From: Isoetes taiwanensis
Taxonomy: Eukaryota; Streptophyta; Lycopodiopsida; Isoetales; Isoetaceae
Length of the DNA stretch: 64,000 bases
Reading direction: 5' to 3'
Assembly (NCBI GenBank): GCA_021234155.1
Contig: JAJEKV010000071.1
Coordinates: 662,617-726,616, forward strand
The notes under the pieces are model-generated. The model searched no databases and had not been told where the DNA came from. It saw only the letters and a program-made list of their open reading frames with translations. Within the stretch, counting starts at the first letter, position 1; the number at the start of each line of letters is the position of its first letter. Made by a program: the position numbers and the translations under genes. Positions 41,200 through 52,600 of the stretch are shown piece by piece.

Positions 41200-44100
41200 C
41201 CCCTCCAAATGGCACACTTGTTTCAAGGATCCCATCGATCCGAGCCATCGGATCGCCATTCTGGGAAGGGACGAGCGTCTATATTAGGCCATTTTCATTT
41301 TGGCTCGGTTATCGGCGTCTTCTCACAGCAGCTCTTCTTCTCCTCTCGTAGCTTCCCTCCTTTTCCGCCTTATCTCGGATCTTCTAGCCTCAGTTTGCTT
41401 TCTCCATTGCTTCTTTCCTCCCAGCCTGATCTTGGATCTTCTAGCCTCAGTTTGCCTTCCTCCTTTTCTCATAGGCACAACTCTTGATTTACAAAGTTTA
41501 GTTCATTTGCCTCCTCGATTGGGCATTTGCACGGTATAGCTTATGAGCTTTGGTTTTCTTTTTTCTCATTTCGATGCATGCCTATCGTTCTAGGATTTTG
41601 AGGTATGGGTTTCTTTCCGATCATGTTGCATGCCAATAGTCATGTTCCAGAGGAAGATTTGGTGGAATCTTACTTGTTTCTGGTCAATTTGCCTGATCCA
41701 ATTTTGCTTCAAAGCCATGTCTTCTGCCAATTCTTTTCTGATCATTGTTTTATGCATTGGGCGTGTACTTTTTCTTCTCACAGAGTCTACAAGCGGATTG
41801 GTTTTGCAGAGGTAATGCACGAATTGTTCTATTATGCTTAGCATGCTTGACGACGGCCTGGAGTTCCCTGTTAACGATCATCCAACGGCAATCCGCTAAA
41901 GGAGCGTGTCTATCTTTGTGTGTGATCTTGTTCCAGTCCAACATGCACGGGCTTCCTCCTGCTCGATCCTTGGGAGGCAGTGGATCTCAGGCTACGCGGC
42001 ATTGCCATGCAATCACATGGGGCTGATATCTAGCCTCTGATTCTTGCTTTTCACCTCTGATTTAGCGATGGCTCCATGGCCTTGGATACGAATCGACAGT
42101 TCCACAGCAGTCGCCCTTATTCTATAAATCGTCTCCTGGTTTATAAGGGAAAAGCGATTCTCTTATTGCCCTTATTCTCTTGGCATGAAAGCGGATTTCT
42201 CCTGGTTTTCTCTTTGTATCTTATTTCACATGTTTGCAATTTGATTGTTCCGGGACAGCAGATCGGCCAATCTCCTTCGATGTTTCTGTTCTCTGTGCTT
42301 CTTTGCTTTTTTTTGCAGGGGACGGTTTTACGTAGGACGAAGGAGTAGCCGGATTCACGTGTTCCATCGATGCAGATCGCTGCTAGGGGGAGTTACGGCA
42401 CCATCCACCACCGCCATCGGGGTTGATTTGGTTGAATCGGCGTTTCTTGCCCTCCTCTCTTTCTGAGCCTGCCGGATCCGCCCTGCCACCTTCGGCTGGT
42501 TGAATCCGGCATTTTTTGCCCTCATCTCCAACCTCAACGTTACATAGGCTATCTGTGCCCCCTTTACATATCCCTTGGAAGGCATTATGAGTCACATTTA
42601 CATTAGATTTTCCATCATTTGGGTGGACCCTTCCCATGCTTGCTCCATATCGTTATTTTCAATCTTGCTACATGGCTTGTGTTTCAAGTATTCAATATGT
42701 CGGGGGTTTTTTGCTTGGGGTCATGTCGATGTTTGTTGTTCGCATCTTTACTGGGGTAAGTTCCTTTGTAGTATTCTTTTACGATTATTGATGGTTCTTA
42801 TGAGTACTATCACGGGTTCTCTTCTTGTTTTCACACAGCTATCAATTTAATTGCCTCATCATTTATGCACCTAGAGTTGCCTTGACATTGCTAGGCGTAA
42901 TGGGACCTACTTTGCCGGTTTCTTGTCTTAGAATACGATCAATGGACACATTTTTTGCATCATATGGTGGCTCCTCCATTTTGCTTAGATGCAGGCATTT
43001 TTTCTATGTGTTAGATGTTTTTATTCTTTTGGCATTGGTTCTTTATTGGCTATTCTAGCCTAGGGTTCTGCCATATCCTATATTAGATCCGGTGTGCACT
43101 CGATCTCGGAGCAGATCTGCTTGGCTCGATCAGGCAAAAGGTAAGACCAGGGACCTGCAGGAAAGCATTTCGTTGGGAACACGGGCAACTTGCCGAGGCG
43201 GGTGCCACCAATTCCGGAGCTTCTCCTTCCCATGACGAATCTGCTCCTTCTCACAACGAATCTGCTCCATTGAATTCGCTTCATCCTCTGTGACTCTGCT
43301 TCGATATGTCTGCTCTGTTCGAATATTTTCAAGGGCAATATTCTGCAGTATCCTGTATGTTTCTCTTTTTCCGGATTTCCTGCAGAAAGATTTGAAATTT
43401 GTTTTGTTAACTTGTTTCGCGTTTGTATGTTCCAATGTGGCACTTGTTTCGTGGCTCTGGGTTCGTCCTTGTCTTTTAGCCTACTCACAATTTTTATATT
43501 GTTCAAGTCATTTTATGTTTTAGTTAGCTGCCTACATAATTATTTTCAACTATTGTTCATGGGGATTGGGTTTGGTATTTGCATTTAATTATGGGTTTGG
43601 CATCTTTTTTTCTTCTCATTTGTGCTTCACAGGACTTTTGACTACGATATGCATGATCATTTTGCCTATATTCATTGGATCATCTCATTTATCCGGCGCG
43701 TTTGTTCTTTTTTTCAACATATTTTCTCCCTCGGTTACTATTTGTCTTATGCTCCCTATTTTACTTATCATGGCCTTTTCCTAGCCTTTGATTTTTTATA
43801 ATGGTTACATAGGTTATCTTATGCCCATTTGGGTGTCCCTTTTCTTTTTTCCTATGGGGGTTTCGATTGCTATGTTTTCTCATGTCTTATTCATAATTGC
43901 ATTAGAATATGAGGCATCTAGGGGCTTTTGTTTTAGGAAGTGGTTTTCCTCCCATGTTATTTCTTTCCAATGTTACTTTTTTCCAAGTTGAGGGACATCT
44001 AGTTTTTTTATATATGTGACATCGGATTTTTTCTTCTTTGCACTTGTGTTTTTTATCGTGGATTCGATGCACCGTACTATTTAAGTGGGTCTCCTCTCCC

Positions 44101-44608
44101 TCCTCGCTTGTTTTTTTCTCTTGTTTATGTTCGCTCACTTTTTTACCTCGTTTTAGATCTTGTGGTCGATTTTACTTGGGATGTTGTCTTGTTTTCATAA
44201 TTCTCTTTGCAGTCTCTTGGTTTTATTATCTTTTTATTGCCTATAGATTTGTGGCCTCCATCTTTGGGTTGCATTTGTTTTTTTTACATTGATGCATTCC
44301 ATTTCCATGGTAGGTTGCGGTGATGGCCTCGATTGCGTGTTATTTCTCAGGCATGTATCTCTTTTGTATGTTATTTTTTTATATTGTGGTTCCCAATGGT
44401 TATATGTGGCATTCTTTTTTACGTGTTTAGGATTTCCCATGGTGGTTTGGGTTTTATCTTTTTGCACTTGTGTTTGTATCTTAGGTGTGATGCACTACAC
44501 TTGGCTCAGATGGTATACGTTATTCGGGTGGTATTATCTTCTACATTCTAGGTTTTCCATAGTTGTTGGGTTTTCTTTTTTGCACTTGTGGTTTATCTTG
44601 TTTTTGAT

Positions 44609-44834
44609 GCCTCGCACTCTGGTCTAGTGGTAACACACTAGTTCTTGTAACTATAGGTCTCGAGTTCGAGACCGCCCAGAATCGCACTATGAACTGTTGG
44701 GTGTCAAAATCCACGTGATAATGTAAAGTGGTTGGGCAGGCCCAAGCCGAGCAATGTAGTGTGGTGTGTGGTCACATGTCCAGTTGGATGCTGCCTAGTG
44801 GCGTGACATTAAAATACTATCTATCTATCTATCT
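44609..44834 (+). mobile_element. tRNA-derived SINE with (CTAT)n tail
   Basis: Head: A box TGGTCTAGTGG (44620) and B box GAGTTCGAGACC (44662), spaced as in a tRNA gene and embedded in CTCGCACTCTGGTCTAGTGG. Body: GCAATGTAGTGTGGTGTGTG, GTCACATGTCCAGTTGGATG, CTGCCTAGTGGCGTGACATT. Tail: AAAATA then CTAT repeats. The internal pol III promoter looks intact. The same body and end occur at 24106-24363. Confidence 0.8.
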
Positions 44835-47086
44835 TCAACAGTTGTCTGGGTTATTCCGGTTGATATTCTTGTTTATGTTCTGGCCCGCATTTTTACTTTA
44901 GTTTCTTTCTGTGGCCTATGTGTTGTTTCCTCGGGCTGTCCTGTTGTTTTTCTCTTTTATATGCTGCATTCTCATGGTTTCATTGCCCCAGAGATTTATT
45001 CACCACATTTGCCGGGTTGCACTTTGTCTTTTATGTCCGTTGCCAGTTGTTTAAATATTGTTACCTGACTTGTGTATGCCATCTTAGTTATTTTCAATCT
45101 TGCTACATGGCTTGTGTTCCAAGTATTCCATATGTTGGGGGTTTTTTTGCTTAGGGTCATGTCGATGCTTGTGGTTCACATATTTACTATGGTAAGTTCT
45201 CTTCTTGTTTTTGCATCTAGAGTAGTTATGGGGAGCTTCGTCCATTATTTTGCCATGCTCACTCGATCATTTTTCGTATCCTGCTTTCTGTCAGTATCTA
45301 ATCTGATGTGGTTTTGGGGGTTATAGCATTGTTCATGTTGTTATTAAGGCGATCGTGTTTTACACTTTTGCTAGCCGTTGGGCTCTTGTCTGTGGTTATT
45401 TTCTTGTTGATTTGTTCATTGGCTTGCATTCCTCTTTTCTCGTATTTATCCTTGGGCTTAAAACATAACTTTATTGTCTTTTTTAGGGACGTCATTTGTA
45501 GCTCGCTATCATTATACATTGTGCTACCCTTATACATCATATTTGCTATTTAGCTATATTTGGACACAAATTTCTGTTTATCATGTGTTTTCTTCCACCC
45601 GCTGGGTGATACTTTTCTCCACCCTCCGGGTGATGCTATCCCCTCTTTTTTCATGAATTGTTGATTTTTCTCATTTTTAATCGCTCACATCAATTTGGGT
45701 GCTTGTCGTTTTGCAGTTTGCTGCTTCACCATTATGCACATTCTTGTTCTCCTTAATCGTTAATGGGTGCCTTCTACATGTTCCTATTCTTCTCGCGCTC
45801 ACGGGCGTTGGCGCTCCTCTTCCTCTCACCCTCGCTACGCGCTTCGTCACCTGACTCGACACCTGGCGGTTTCGCGGTGGCTGGGCTTATAGTTTATGAA
45901 GTTACGCCTCATTTTTTCTTTTACATTGTGCTTCGAATTACCTTTAGTTTCCTTCTTGACCTTCCTTTTGCTCGGTGCTAGTATATCTACATTCTCTTCT
46001 TCGATATCATCCCTCGTTTGCCAACGTTTGTTTTCCTATTGGGGCCTTTATTCATGGCTTTTTTTTGCATATGGTATTTGTCTTGACATCACTACACATT
46101 TCTCTATGCTACCACTGAACCCGGACCTTGGCATTTTCACTCTCCTCATTATGAACTTCTTTGCTTTAGACTTCTTGTTGTCAACCTCTTTTTCTTATTG
46201 ACATTCCTCCGGTGGCTCATTACATTTGGTGTTTGTCTTGTATTGGTAAGCTTTGGGACGTTGCTTTTAGGTTCACCTTACCACTCTTGATATTCATCTT
46301 CCTTTATCGGTTTTATGGTTTGACTTCTTTTCCGGAATATTGTGGTCAGGTGATGCATTCATATCATATATGCATTATTGCAGCGTTAAGCGTGGTTTTG
46401 TTTTCATCGCCTTGTTGCGGGGGAAACCGTCATCATGGCGGCGTGCTTTTCTTTTCATTGTTTTTCTCTAATGTCCTTTCCTTTTTCAGGTCATTGGCTG
46501 ATACCGTCCATAGCGGCTTCCCAGTCTCTTCTTCTTGACCGTTTTCTCCCCTCGGTTTCGCTCATATTCTTTGGTTTCGTCAGCGTGTAGCTTCGGACTT
46601 TTCGGACCCTGGTTTCCTTTCTCCCTGCCACTCCAAGCGAGACCAATTTGCGTGGTCATACGATTTCTTTGCTTCGCTTGCCTTCATTACGCATGCCCCA
46701 TCACTATCCTTAGGTGCCTAATTTCTACCGGTTTCTATCATCTCTTGATCCTCCGTCCGACCCTCTTTTTCGCTCCTCTCCTTTTTTCTGCGTCCTTTAT
46801 CCTATCCATTTGCTTTCGGGGGTGGTGGCGGGGAATATCTTCTTGCTATCGGCTTCACTGGCGGTTTGGCAATGACTAGGCTTATAGTTGAGGAAGTCCT
46901 TTGGTAGTCGGCCGGTTTTGTGTCTCTCATGAGTCCCTTCCCGAGAATCCCATCGATCCAGCCATGGGATCGCCATTAAGGAAGGGGACGACCTCCTCTC
47001 AAACCATTTTCATTTTGGCTTTCGGTTGCTCCCGGCGTCTTCTCCACGGCTGACTCTTCTTCTCCTCTCGTAGCTTCCCTCCCTTC

Positions 47087-47186
47087 NNNNNNNNNNNNNN
47101 NNNNNNNNNNNNNNNNNNNNNNNNNNNNNNNNNNNNNNNNNNNNNNNNNNNNNNNNNNNNNNNNNNNNNNNNNNNNNNNNNNNNNN
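47087..47186. other. Assembly gap of 100 N
   Basis: Exactly 100 N, a conventional gap size, so the true distance is unknown. It lies just inside the second copy of the 41228/46948 direct repeat. Confidence 1.
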
Positions 47187-48000
47187 CCGCCCTGCTGACG
47201 GTGGCGCATGAGTCTTTTCATTGTATTTTGTTGTTCATGCCTCTTTGTTGTTCTCCACGTAGTGTTGCTATTCTTATGTTTACCGTTCCATGCATACACT
47301 TTATTCTTATGTTTTACTGTTCCATTTATTTCTACATAGTGGTTCTCCACATTTGGGTGATGCTTTATGTTTATTTCACCTCGGGGGTGATGCATGTTTT
47401 ACATAATGGTTCTCCACTGGCGGGTGATGCTTTTCCACCCTATAGGTGGCAGCCCCTATCTTACCTACGGTATGTTCTTTTTTCCTCCCATTGTTTCATT
47501 TCTGGACCTTCTTTTTGGTGCCGCTTAGTCAGTTTTGTTTTCTCGACTACTTCACGTGTTCTTTTGGGAGTTTTTCTTGGTATTGCTCATGTGGATTCCC
47601 GCCTGCTTTCTCGCCTCACAGGTCCCGCCTGCTCGCCATCACCCTCCTTCTGCCTCTGCGGATACCTCGGGAGGCCGCTTGGTCAGGCTCGCTCTGTGCT
47701 CGCCACTGCAACTCCTGCCTCCGCCTCCGTGCAACACATTCATAGTTGTTACTATTTCTCATTAGGGTTTTCCTCGAAAACCCGGGAAGGGAAAGTGTCG
47801 CCACATCTTTTATTTTGCCTTGGCAAATTTCTTTTAGGAAAAATCACATTGTTCCTATGGCCTACCATCCCTCTCTCTCTCCCTAGCTTTCCAACATCAG
47901 ACATCACGGATGAATTTAATGTGCCTATCTATATCCGCCGGTTTTGTGTTCCTCAAGTAGTCCCTTCCCTGCAATGCCCTTTAATATGTGACCATGTTTG

Positions 48001-49219
48001 AGTTCCTCAGCTCATAACCTAGAGCATACAAACATTATTATTAAAGTACATGATAATCATTGAGAGCACATTGAAACAACTTCTTTCAGAGCTCACTAAA
48101 ACCAAAACACTAGAAAGAAAAGACTCAACTTGCTCCCTCTTGTATGGTGAACCACCGCACACATGCTTCAAGGATGCCCGAACATGTGACCATGTTTGAA
48201 CTAAGCCCCTTGCACTCTCCCTACAGTTAGCCCAGCATAAACATTATCATTGATCACGAGAGATAAACCCTTTTATCGCTAGTTTATATGAGTTAAAGAA
48301 TTAGAAGTGCTTATGCATGATGTCAAGAAATGTAGTGTGACTTTGCATTGTGCACTTGAAATATATAAGCAAGAGGACCAAAGTTTAGAAGGGTATTAAA
48401 AAGGTTGGGACATCCACCTCGCACTTTTATTCAATTTGAGGATATGTCCCTGCTTTAGGCGCATAACTATCCTCTTTGCTTTCAGTGTAATAAAGGTTGT
48501 TTTGCCACCATATTGATTTATTAGATGAAGAAGAGACATTTTTAAAATGTAATCTCATGTTTGCTACAATATAGCTTGATAGCAGAGATTTATCTCCAAA
48601 AAATATTATAATACTTGGTTGGAACAAAATGAAATGAGGTTTTAAATTGAGAGTGTGGATTTAGCAATAACCTTATTCCCATATCAAGGAAAGCTACAAT
48701 GCCACTTGAACATAGCCTAAAAATAAAAAATAATAATAATAATAATAATAATAAAGTCACAAAATGTTAACTATGGTTAACTACATTGTTGTCGTACAAG
48801 ATCGAATTGACACTCACTTCATCAAGTTCCTAATTCCATATTTTCTATTACTATGCATCGACATATCCATACTTGGCCATTTAGTGACAATGTAGTCGAA
48901 GGCACCATATGCAATGCAACAGTCATAGAGCGAGCGGAGCTTTTACGATTGGGCCCATCAGTCACACCTGTTCAAGGTCTTAGTGGAGCCTATCCTTTTA
49001 TACGGGTTGAAGTATGGGGCCCAGTATCCCTCGCTACTTGGAATGACTTGCCAGCAGAAGCCTCTTGGTACGAGCACTAAGGGTGAAGTCCATACCCCAT
49101 ATCAAATTCCCCACCGCAGAGACAAGATTCTTGGCTCTTCGTAGGGCGGCCCTCGATTGCCATACATTGTCTATTTCAAAAAGGTGCACAATATGCACGA
49201 TGCTCGCCTCCTAAACTAG
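48001..49219. other. Flank with (AAT)n and an unassigned frame
   Basis: 48080-48190 is related to the left flank of the pyrimidine-rich region (41060-41228). An (AAT)n microsatellite lies at 48729-48754. A 75-codon plus frame (48853-49080) has no recognised motif but directly precedes a LINE fragment and could be part of it. Confidence 0.4.
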
Positions 49220-49600
49220 CTTATATCATGGCATCACCGGGCAGCTACCGGCGTCTACCGGAGGGAAAGAGCTCAATGGTTGGTTAGATGGAATGTGCAG
49301 AGCATGTGTGTATACATGTGCAACAGAGGCGCATCGCCATAGCTTGAGGCAATATCTTGACGCTGAAGGTTTCCCCAAGCTTTGGGATGCTGTTGTCCTT
49401 GAACAGTGTCAAGACATCACACTACCAACAAGTACATAAATCCCACATTAGAAAGAGACCCCGCAATGCTACCTCCGCACTCCACTTGCCCGTGAAAAGG
49501 CGCGTACCATTGCTCCATCTCGCACAGGGGCGTATCATCTTCGAATTGAGATGGGCGGTGATGGATTGGTGAGCTATGCCAAGGGGGTTCCCTACAAAGT
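49220..49600 (+). pseudogene. LINE family 2, C-terminal fragment
   Basis: Broken plus-strand frames read LRQYLDAEGFPKLWDAVVLE, TYINPTLERDPAM, and IAPSRTGAYHLRIEMG. The first aligns with QQYLNGRFSQKIWDAVTLAQ at 22950, the second with HAHINPTLAP at 23070, and the third with VITGAHRLRIETGRW of the 39889 copy. No tail is present. Confidence 0.55.
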
Positions 49601-52600
49601 TCAACCAGAGTAAATCATGTGCGTGACCCAAAAGGGTTTAATTTAAGTTGATCCGTACGTATACTGTGATTAAGAATACGTATACTCGGGCTCTAAAAAA
49701 TATCGTGACACGTTTGCAGGAGGTTAAGGAGAGCTCCGCCTTCGTGACATAATGGAGAGGGGCTTGATCCTGAATATGGACTTTGTTTTCGTATTTTACA
49801 TATAGTAAACCTTCATTCGAGTTTATCTCAATTTTGCCAATGGATTCTCATTTTTTTCCTCAATCTCTAACGCTTTACGACATCAATTTTTTGCATGGTT
49901 GTCAAGGTGCCGATCCAGCCTAAATTTGGGTCTCGATCTTGCATAATACTTGTTTTGTAGGTACGCTTTGAGTTTTCTATGCTTATTTTTCAAGCCTCTT
50001 TTTCCTCAATGTACTAACACAACAAATGCCTTTATTTCTATTCATATGCTCGCTGAAAATCGACGTGACTGCGCAAGGTACAGTTTTAAGTTCCTTCCCA
50101 TTTTTCAAGCTCTTTTTCCTAGATTTTGTAATATTTGTTTAGTTTTCTAGAACTACCCGCCTTTGGTTTCCCATGTCGTAGATCGCCTTTATGCTGCACC
50201 CTTTGCAATTTGTTGCTCCAAACTTTTCTGTCAGCTCAATGTTTAATGACAATGGGAGCCCCTCATTTTGTTTGATGAAGTTTGAAACATGCCGCTCGGT
50301 CTCTTTTGCAAATATCTTGAGCAAAACAATGGAATTACATTGTATAAGAAGAGGCGTGCTGCGCAGTTAGCCTATGGGTCAGCAGTTACCCAGTCAAGTA
50401 ATGCAACCCATCTCTAAACCCTGCCGATCACGAAGGAAGGTGAATTTTTCAAAGAATTGCCGGATTGCTTCATTTGGATCCATGGTAGCAAATACTCTAA
50501 TACAAAAATGCTTTTATTTCTTTTTGTTTGTAGCTCCTGTAGATTGACCTACTTGTGTTTCTAGATTAACCAAGTAGTTAGCTGCCAGCTTGTTGCGCTC
50601 TTGTTCATAATAGTCTAGGGATTATGTATTTTACTTGAATATGTGATGCGGTGCAACATGGAAGTAGATGAGCGAAGCAATTTCATTCTCCTAGATACAA
50701 TGGAAATCCGGAAATTCATGAGGTTGGGTTTGTTAGGGCAGTCGAGCATCTTATTCAACTTTTGCTTAAAAAGATATAGAAGATGAGGTGAGGGGATCAA
50801 GGGTCAGAAGCTTTGTTTTTCTTGGCAAGTAAAGGAGGTTACCATTGTCTAAGAAGCAAGAAGAGAAGTATAAAGTTATTGACAATGAAGTCTTAGTGAA
50901 ATTGGTAGATGGGGACAAGTGATCAATATGTTGGAATGGAATGGCAATCGAAGAAAGAAATGTGACAACAACCATGTTAAAAGGCCACGAGTCATGGTCA
51001 TTGAAGAGTTGGAAGAGGAGGCCAATGTCGGCGTAGAAGAAGTCAAGAATATAGTAGAAGTCAATGATGTAATGTTAGGAAGTTGACATAGATGCCTCCG
51101 AGTGCATTAAGGAAGATTCAACACTCTGAAGAGCAAGTTGCGTACCAAAACTAAGGCCAAGTTTCAAACAAATAAGTGGAAGAAAGACTTCAAGAAATAT
51201 ATAGCGCCGGGTTAAAGATATTGGCTCTATTATGATTCTTTTGAGATTATGTCCCCTGACTTTGATGGGAAAGCAATTTTTCTATATGGTGTATCAATGC
51301 AACTTGAGATAAAAGTGGTGGTCTTGACCGTAATTTTACAAAATTAAACATTGTATGACAAAAGGCCCATGAAGAAACTATCATCTAACCATAAGGAGCC
51401 AAATTGAAACCAATCAAAAAGAGTCTCAAGAGGATGTTATTACAAGAAATAAAGCCTTGGTGGAGCAAAGGCTTACGAAATAAGTTTCTCCTTTTGTAGA
51501 GCAACCGGAGTATCCTTTGAGTTGTGCTGAAGACAAATGAGGGTGGCTACAATAGTTTAGTAGCATTTGCATAGTTTGTAAACTACAAAGAAATCGCCTT
51601 TTGTTATTTCCACACGCTTGTCTCTATAGTAGCAAACATGAAAACAACATATCATGTCATTTAGGCATATAAAGAATGTCAAGCAAAAGGAAAAGAAGGA
51701 GAAGAAATTAGAGGGCGGCAATGTAAAGGTGGTAGACCCGAGAATCCTCCGTATCCACGCCAAAGGAGCATGTTGACCTTCATCAATCGAGGTTAGTTAA
51801 GATTCTATACAAATTTTAGTAGTAAGTAGTCAATCATAATAAATGTACCATTTAGAGAAAATGAAATCAATTTTGTTTATAATGCATTCGTCAGAGTGGA
51901 TAAAGAAACTGTAAACTAGACATCCAAAGAAGTCCAGAACTCTTATTATGCTTCTTGTTTCTGGTTGTATGATAAGGATAGTCATGGAAGTCCTGCCGCT
52001 GTGAAATATTGGCTTCATTATGTTGGGGATATCGGCAAAATGAAATACAAACAGGATCTAAAACTGCAGACCTAAGACCATTCTTAGATGATGCAAGAGT
52101 CGATATTAAAGTGGTATTGTGAACCAAAGTTGTGATTTAATATAAATGGTAAGGAGATTGCTAGGATGGAACATTTCAGATATTTCGTATTAAGATGTAA
52201 TGATGCTAATTTTACAAACTATCAATGTGCTTTTGTGCAAGAATACCAAAGGAAAGGGACTTGAGGAATAGTTTATAGCATTATCGAGCTAAAACAATTA
52301 GAGGACTGCGCCCTATAGAGACGAAAGTATTAGGTGTGATTACGAATCTTAGGAGTTACATAATCATGTGGGGACAAGATTAAAGAATAGAAAAAAATTG
52401 ACAAGGAATTGAAGTATATAAATCGAGTCGTGGGCACTTTCTATGAAATCCAGATTCAACAAAAGTCCGATTGAGTTCCTAAATAGAAGAGACATAAGGA
52501 AAGTTCTCGTATGGATATTACAAGAGTCTATCTTCTAGGCAAGTTTGATGGAAATGAAGCTTATGAATTTTCTCTCTACCGAGCATTGCAGCGTAATCTT

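Larger units (their letters stand above)
41200..48000. repeat. Pyrimidine-rich region with nested direct repeats
   Basis: The plus strand is strongly T/C-rich. A segment starting CCCATCGATCC.AGCCAT.GG occurs at 41228 and again at 46948, collinear for about 130 bp (CATTTTCATTTTGGCT, TCTTCTTCTCCTCTCGTAGC). GGTTTTGTGTYCTC..AGTCCCTTCCC occurs just before the second copy (46914) and near the end (47940). A third pair is 42650-42765 and 45087-45200 (TTTTCAATCTTGCTACATGG). A fourth is 45846-45900 and 46857-46900 (CTGGCGGTTT, GGCTTATAGTT). Short hairpins of the type CCACC-(3-4)-GGGTGATGC recur. No recognised protein. Possibly tandem copies of one unknown element. Confidence 0.55.

Noticed and set aside
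42575-46879. Many hydrophobic frames of 60-115 codons that look like membrane proteins
   Set aside because: All are on the T-rich strand, in all three frames, and follow from base composition.
41228-47975. LTR retrotransposon with LTRs at 41.2 and 46.9 kb
   Set aside because: The end words also occur just before the second copy, which does not fit one LTR pair, and no primer-binding site, polypurine tract, gag or pol is seen.
47201-48001. Open frame of 266 codons, the longest in the window
   Set aside because: It begins just after the N gap, lies in strongly pyrimidine-rich DNA where any frame becomes Leu/Phe/Ser/Cys-rich, and shows no domain.
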